64,000 nucleotides of DNA, from positions 92,321,743 through 92,385,742 of the forward strand of contig CM060691.1 of NCBI GenBank assembly GCA_030686995.1, read 5' to 3'. The DNA is from Artemisia argyi (taxonomy: Eukaryota > Streptophyta > Magnoliopsida > Asterales > Asteraceae). The translations under genes were made by a program, and so were the position numbers. The notes under the pieces are model-generated. The model saw only the letters and a program-made list of their open reading frames with translations, was not told the origin of the DNA and did not search any database. How positions within the stretch are numbered: position 1 is the stretch's first letter; each line of letters begins with the position of its first letter. Shown one piece after another: positions 59,348-64,000 of this stretch.

Positions 59348-59391
59348 TAACGGTCGTTAGTTATTTAACGGCTGTTAACTAACGACCGTTA
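59348..59391. repeat. Perfect 15-bp hairpin
   Basis: TAACGGTCGTTAGTT (59348-59362) and its exact reverse complement AACTAACGACCGTTA (59377-59391) are separated by 14 bases. Confidence 0.95.
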
Positions 59392-59835
59392 TCTTTAACA
59401 TTTTTTTAAAAAATTTGTACGCACTTTGTCCTTCATCTCAGTGGTTCACTGCAAATTTAGTCCTCAAATAATTTACATAAATGGTCCTTCATATTATACA
59501 TTAATTGCAAAGTTAGTCCTAGGTAACTAACTTCACATTAATTAGCTAACGGCAACAAAAGAATTCCGCAGCAACGCGCGGGTACCAAACTCGTTTATAT
59601 AGAAATGGCATTTCCTTTGTGTTTTAGAAAATGAAAATGCAAGTTGTTGGGCTTCCAATCATGGCCGGATGGGTGTGTATACGAAATAAGTAATTGTTAT
59701 ACTTAAAACTGTTATTAGACTTGCATTACCTTAAGAGTTAAGACCCACACATTGGGGGAGTTTCGGTCTTTTAAACGGGTTTGGGTTCATGCCCAAAATT
59801 TATTGTTTAGCTCAAATTCTTTTAGTAGTGTATAC

Positions 59836-60286
59836 TAGGGGATGTTCATGGATCGGGTAATATCCACGATAACCGAAAACCGAAACCGAACCGAACCGAA
59901 AAAACCTGAACCGAATTTGTAACCGAACCAAATTGCTCAAAACTGAATCGAAACGAACTAAATATTCAGTTATCGGTTCGGATATGGGTTTGACAATGAA
60001 AACCGAAAACCGAAAATATATAAATATATATATTTTTTATGTATTTATATATAAAAGTAATCACTAAAAGTCTTTTTTAGTATAAATATAACACTATTTA
60101 AGTTTGACAAAAAATTTTGTTCTAAAAATATATATAATTAAGTGAAAAAATTATTAAAATTACGTAATTCGGGTCATTCAGTTCGGTTTTCGGTTATTCG
60201 GTTCGGTTTTCGGTTTGACCCAGAAAAAAAATTAACCGAACAAACCGAACCGAATAACTAGATAACCGAACCAATGAACACCCTTA
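59836..60286. mobile_element. Possible hAT-like element rich in ACCGAA words
   Basis: Left end TAGGGGATGTTCATGG. Right end, complement, TAAGGGTGTTCATTGG. Inside are dense CCGAA/TTCGG words (ACCGAACCGAACCGAA, GGTTTTCGGTTATTCGG) in opposite orientations, so the halves can pair. No TSD was recognised. Confidence 0.5.
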
Positions 60287-61297
60287 GAACTGTATACATT
60301 GGTATTCACATTATTCGTGGGCCTTCTCAATTCTTCATCCACTTGTTTATTTTTATTTTTTTTCTTTTATTTGATAGATTTTAAGTTTAATTCATATTAT
60401 AATATATAATTTATATACAAATATTATTTTCTTTTTCTTACTTCAAATCTAAATACAAATTCTAAAACAAATCCTAATCATAAACCCATCTACAAACCAA
60501 ATGGGCCCTTAAGTTCTAATGTTCTCATCAAATTTTCCCTTAGTAGTATCAGTTTATCTCGTTATAAAAACTAAATCTAGTTTTATCAGGATGCTTAAAT
60601 AATTATTACCATTCCAAATTGTCTTATAACTTTAGACAAAGTTTTAGTCATTGTATTACGTTCAATCACATGTCTTGGAGTATTTTTTGTCCAATTACAG
60701 TATATAATTTGTTTGGGGAGGATATCAAACGTGCAAATAACTGTGTTTATACCGATACTTTTGCCATTTTTGGTGATGTAAACTTGAAATTATTATCTGC
60801 TCAAGGGTACCACACACAAACTAAGAGTTGTATCATATAACATCTCGCTATTATTCTGTAATATACTTTTCGGTAATGAAAAAGGTTCATGGCAGAATGA
60901 AACTTTAATACCGTTCCCTAATACCCGGTACATGTCTTTTTAAGGCTCTCACGCTACCTGCATTGCGGGTGCTGGTAGATCAACATGTACTTTTGGATTC
61001 CATGCATATATGTTACTGTTTCTTCTTAGCTTCACACAATCTGAATGAAGGCAAATCAAGAAGTCCCTACTTAGCATCAACTACTTCTTCATCCCGCACG
61101 CATGCTTCCTTGAAATCCTCCTGAAAATTAGTATACATATACAGCCACTTCATAACTTGCACAAATGAACACAAACGGTTAAGTTATTGGATATATATTT
61201 ATGGGTTGCACCCATATGTATACATTTTACTTTTGGTTTGGGTTGGATTACACATCATATACCTTTCTAAATAGCTAGTCAAAATTCATTACTCCTC
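60287..61297. other. Upstream region of the cysteine-rich gene
   Basis: No gene recognised; a 73-codon reading at 60619 is not distinctive. The last roughly 170 bp precede the ORF at 61298 and contain TATATATTTATGGG (about 61189), a candidate TATA area. Confidence 0.45.
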
Positions 61298-61807
61298 ATG
61301 TCTCCGAGCAGAGATTCAGCATCAGCGCGATATTGCATGCTGTTTACAGTGGTAGTGATTATGTCCAGCATCAATCCCCATAGTGGTGATGGTGGTGGTA
61401 TTAGGTTAGCAATGGCGCAAGAACAACAACAACCACGGCCAGAAGAAGCAGAAGCACAAAGCATTGGAGGTTTACTTGGAGGTGGTCAAAGGGCTCAGCT
61501 AATTATGCAATGCTTCACAGGATGTAGTCAAGAAATTGTGGGTTGTGGTATCACCTGCACCCTTGGATCTTCTCAAAGTATCCAACCGTGCATTATGGAC
61601 TGTGGTATCTCTACCTTTGTATGTATGCAAGGATGCATCCAACCCTCGGTTCTTCCAAAGGACGACCCCGTTCCCGCCCCTCCCGGTCCCAGTTTCAGCT
61701 CCAGACCCAGCCCCAACCCTAACCATGGTCACAATCCCAAGAAACCCATCCCCAACCCTAACCATGGTCACAGTCCCAATAACCCCAGCCCCTTACCCAT
61801 TCATTAA
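61298..61807 (+). CDS. Secreted cysteine-rich protein, 169 aa, duplicated Cys motif
   Basis: Intact single-exon ORF. A hydrophobic segment (MLFTVVVIMSSI, residues 14-25) fits a signal peptide. The second Met (residue 14, 61337) may be the true start. Residues 41-70 are Gln/Glu-rich, then a Gly-rich GGLLGGGQR. Eight cysteines at 72, 76, 83, 87, 98, 102, 109 and 113 form two copies of C-x3-C-x6-C-x3-C joined by ten residues. The C-terminal third is Pro-rich and extracellular-like, with two tandem NPNHGH units followed by P-rich ends. The paired C-x3-C layout recalls alpha-hairpinin and some thionin-like peptides, but no family can be named. It is likely secreted. An (AT)n tract starts three bases after the stop. 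Codon use and GC content are higher than in the surrounding DNA. No paralogue lies in the window. Confidence 0.75.
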   Translation: MSPSRDSASARYCMLFTVVVIMSSINPHSGDGGGIRLAMAQEQQQPRPEEAEAQSIGGLLGGGQRAQLIMQCFTGCSQEIVGCGITCTLGSSQSIQPCIMDCGISTFVCMQGCIQPSVLPKDDPVPAPPGPSFSSRPSPNPNHGHNPKKPIPNPNHGHSPNNPSPLPIH

Positions 61808-61808
61808 T

Positions 61809-61809
<1 letters not shown>

Positions 61810-61881
<72 letters not shown>
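61810..61881. repeat. (AT)n microsatellite
   Basis: About 72 bp of AT dinucleotides, directly after the stop codon of the cysteine-rich gene and so probably in its 3' UTR or terminator region. Confidence 0.95.
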
Positions 61882-61885
<4 letters not shown>

Positions 61886-63168
61886 TTCTAATACTATCAC
61901 GCAAATCCTATCCTATATAGATCAATGGTATATGTCCTCATTTAACTACAAGTATTATCATATCAGTTTACACTTGTCTCTTGCTAGATATACAATTTAC
62001 TCATCACTTCATAGGTTTATTACATCAGTAGCACATGGTTTGGTTTTATTTTGTTGAAATAATTCTCTCTAATGAATATGAATTATAACTCTCTTGCTTT
62101 ATAATCAAGGTCCCATATTTAATGAAATATATGTTGTGTATATGATAAGGGGGGGGGGGGGGGGGGGGGTATGTGATGCATGCTTGAGTCTTTCTTATGG
62201 AGCAAAAATAAATACTCCTTGATGAGGTATGCTAGACCCACAAAAGAAACTCTTATAAAACATCCACAAACTGACATGTCAACGTTTTATTGATGTACAT
62301 ATTGTGTAACAGTTTATCTCTCCTCTATCTTACTGAACAAATCAATCTCTGCCACATCAGTTTGTGGATTTTTTTTTATGAGACTTTCTTTGTGGCCCGA
62401 ACATTTCTCCTCCTTGATCGTCTGAAAAATGCAGCATGACATATACCTTCGTGTGTCATGACAACTAGCCATATACATTTCACCTAAATATAATGATTAT
62501 AGTGTTGATATTATGGACATTTTGATCATGTTCTCAGGGGAAACTTAAATAACATGAATCACTTTGAAAACTTTTTATACACAAATAATGTCATCAAATT
62601 ATTTTCTTATCACAGGTCATATAGACATGTAACTTTGATGTTCATATAAAGTTTTAAAAAGGTCACACATAATATACACAAAAGTACCATTATTTTACAT
62701 TTAAGACAAAAAAAAATATGTAAAAAAGAAGTTACAAGTACACACATATTTTTTAATGATAAACTACAAAAATGGTCACTAAAGTATTACGAAAATCAAA
62801 AAAAGATACCGAGTCATAAAAGCGTGCAAAAATGCCACTAACGTTACGTATAAGTTCAAAAAATCCACCTAGAGCCAAATCCCGTTAGTTTCCTCATTAA
62901 GTGCTATGTCACTGAGGGTAGTATCTACATTTCACTGTGCACGGGTACTATGTATACGTGTAATTACACTGTAGATTTAAGGACTAAATTTGCAATCGAA
63001 GTTTTTACTTTTTACACACTTTCCACGATCCAGTAATTAAATATGACCGTTTTCTCACATTATTTCACAATTTCCAATATCCGGTAAAAATATGGTCTTG
63101 ATTTGTGACTGCGGGAAACAAGCAACAATAAAAAAAAGCTGGACAAACAGGAACCCATGACGACGATT
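61882..63168. other. Spacer with poly-G run
   Basis: No gene recognised. A run of 21 G lies at 62149-62169. The sequence at 62760-62900 (ACAAAAATGGTCACTAAAG...) looks like one arm of a MULE-type TIR, but no partner arm was found. Confidence 0.5.
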
Positions 63169-63469
63169 CTACTGTTGTCTGTCATGTGGGTTTATTAGAT
63201 GGACGGATCCTCCAATGTGTTGCCGAGCCGTCGCTGTGATTCCTGGCCTGTTGAGGGCGAGGAATGAGCTTGAAGAAGAGTTGGAGGAGCAGTTGAGGTT
63301 GAAGAAGAGTTTATGGTGATCATTGTATGCCTCCGTCAGATGAGATGAATGAATGATTGTGTTTTGGATATGATAATATGTTGTGATATTAGTCATTGCT
63401 AAACATGAAAATGGACTAAAAATATCCAACCTTGAAAATGGGAAGTTACTTAAATCACAACATACCTGA
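63169..63469. other. Weakly gene-like stretch, not recognised
   Basis: A minus-strand 86-codon reading and GC-richer sequence (63200-63310) are present, but neither frame shows a known motif and both are broken by stops when extended. It could be a gene relic. Confidence 0.25.
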
Positions 63470-63924
63470 CAACTTGGAAGCCTACTATCGGCAGTCCTTT
63501 AAATGGACTGATGATCCCCAAATCAATAAGGGACCGTCCCCAGTAATGCTTAGAATTAAAATTCTATTCTATGTTTTTCTATTTGATTCCTGCACTACAT
63601 AATTGATTTCACATCCATATCATATTCTATATATGCATGTATGTGCTTTGTTCTAACTCTGTTTTGTAGCACATCACCATAGCTCGATTCCTCGGTGCCC
63701 TCATTAAGGGGGAGCACTTAGCTAGGGGGAGCTTGTATTTCGTTGATCACTCCAACAATTATCTTTCAAGGGTGCTCGTGTCTTCTCTCCTCAACAACCA
63801 CGAAACACCTTTTTGATTCTACAAAAAAGGGGAGAAGTAAACGGGAAAACTCATTAAAAATTTATCAACGCATAATTTTACTTAAAATGAGTTTATATTT
63901 TGTAATCATCAAAAAGGGGGAGAT
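63470..63924 (+). mobile_element. Internal 3' region of a Copia-like element (I)
   Basis: It contains GGGGGAGCACTTAGCTAGGG-type words (about 63697-63730), as in element C's region 27390-27590, and ends with a polypurine tract AAAAAGGGGGAGA (63911-63923). No coding sequence remains; the left boundary is uncertain. Confidence 0.65.
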
Positions 63925-64000
63925 TGTTAATACAAATAATGTCAAAAACGTTATTCGCATTATTCGGTCTTCTCGAGTTTTGATAATCACAAAATATAAA
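63925..64000 (+). repeat. Start of a Copia-like 3' LTR, cut by window end
   Basis: It starts TGTTAATACAAATAATGTC right after the polypurine tract. The text AAAAACGTTATT...GATAATCACAAAATATAAA parallels the first 80 bp of LTRs A, B and C. Confidence 0.85.

Larger units (their letters stand above)
59235..59594 (+). mobile_element. Possible Helitron-like element
   Basis: The 3' part has a short hairpin CCGC...GCGG (in TTCCGCAGCAACGCGCGGG) followed after seven bases by CTCGT, close to but not matching the CTRRT Helitron end. The 5' part (TATACTAAAACCCAAG) resembles common Helitron starts. It includes a 36-T run and a perfect hairpin. No coding sequence. Confidence 0.4.

Noticed and set aside
61499..61883. 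ORFs overlapping the cysteine-rich gene in other frames
   Set aside because: The plus frame at 61298 has a signal-peptide-like start and regular Cys spacing; the others lack any pattern and one ends in the AT repeat.
62760..63010. A full MULE-type MITE
   Set aside because: Only one TIR-like arm (ACAAAAATGGTCAC) is visible; no inverted partner or TSD.

Overview
The window is nuclear DNA of a flowering plant. It is AT-rich and intron-bearing, and nested plant LTR retrotransposons (Copia, Gypsy-Tat and Gypsy-Athila types) fill most of it. SINE, LINE, MULE and MITE insertions and long (AT)n tracts add to this. The Copia and Athila-like proteins look like those common in Asteraceae genomes; that placement is an impression from memory, not a measurement.

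Layout. 1-5.5 kb: a minus-strand Copia element (A), broken by a 549-bp solo LTR and a 300-bp Mutator-type MITE, both with target-site duplications (TSDs). 5.7-6.1 kb: a 5'-truncated LINE tail carrying an RNase H domain. 6.4-11.9 kb: a plus-strand Copia element (B) of the same family, whose gag-pol frame is broken only by five stop codons. 11.9-22.7 kb: a Tat-type Gypsy element (D) inserted in B, itself split by a 3.77-kb solo LTR (E). 22.7-29.1 kb: a pol-less, probably non-autonomous element (C) with two ORFs, an intron-like 5' UTR and a Copia-like 3' LTR.

29-42.8 kb is the most gene-like part. It holds a shikimate-pathway pseudogene fragment, a SINE with a clean TSD, a complete seven-exon receptor-like kinase gene on the minus strand, a 3.5-kb MULE with a decayed transposase plus a second convergent gene, and a small terminal-inverted-repeat (TIR) element. 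42.85-55.5 kb: an Athila-like Gypsy element (F, minus strand) with a truncated 3' LTR (H) and a second family solo LTR (G) inserted in its integrase.

55.5-63.5 kb is AT-rich and dense in small palindromic elements. It contains one small intact gene for a secreted cysteine-rich protein (61.3 kb). The window ends inside the first bases of another Copia 3' LTR.

The most unusual signals are: (1) a GC-rich palindromic module just upstream of the TATA box in three Copia-like LTRs, present again before each ORF of element C; (2) the two-ORF element C itself; (3) the antisense second gene of the MULE; (4) the secreted protein with an exactly duplicated C-x3-C-x6-C-x3-C framework; (5) the kinase with altered HRD and DFG motifs. 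Only the kinase, the cysteine-rich protein and perhaps C ORF1 look intact.
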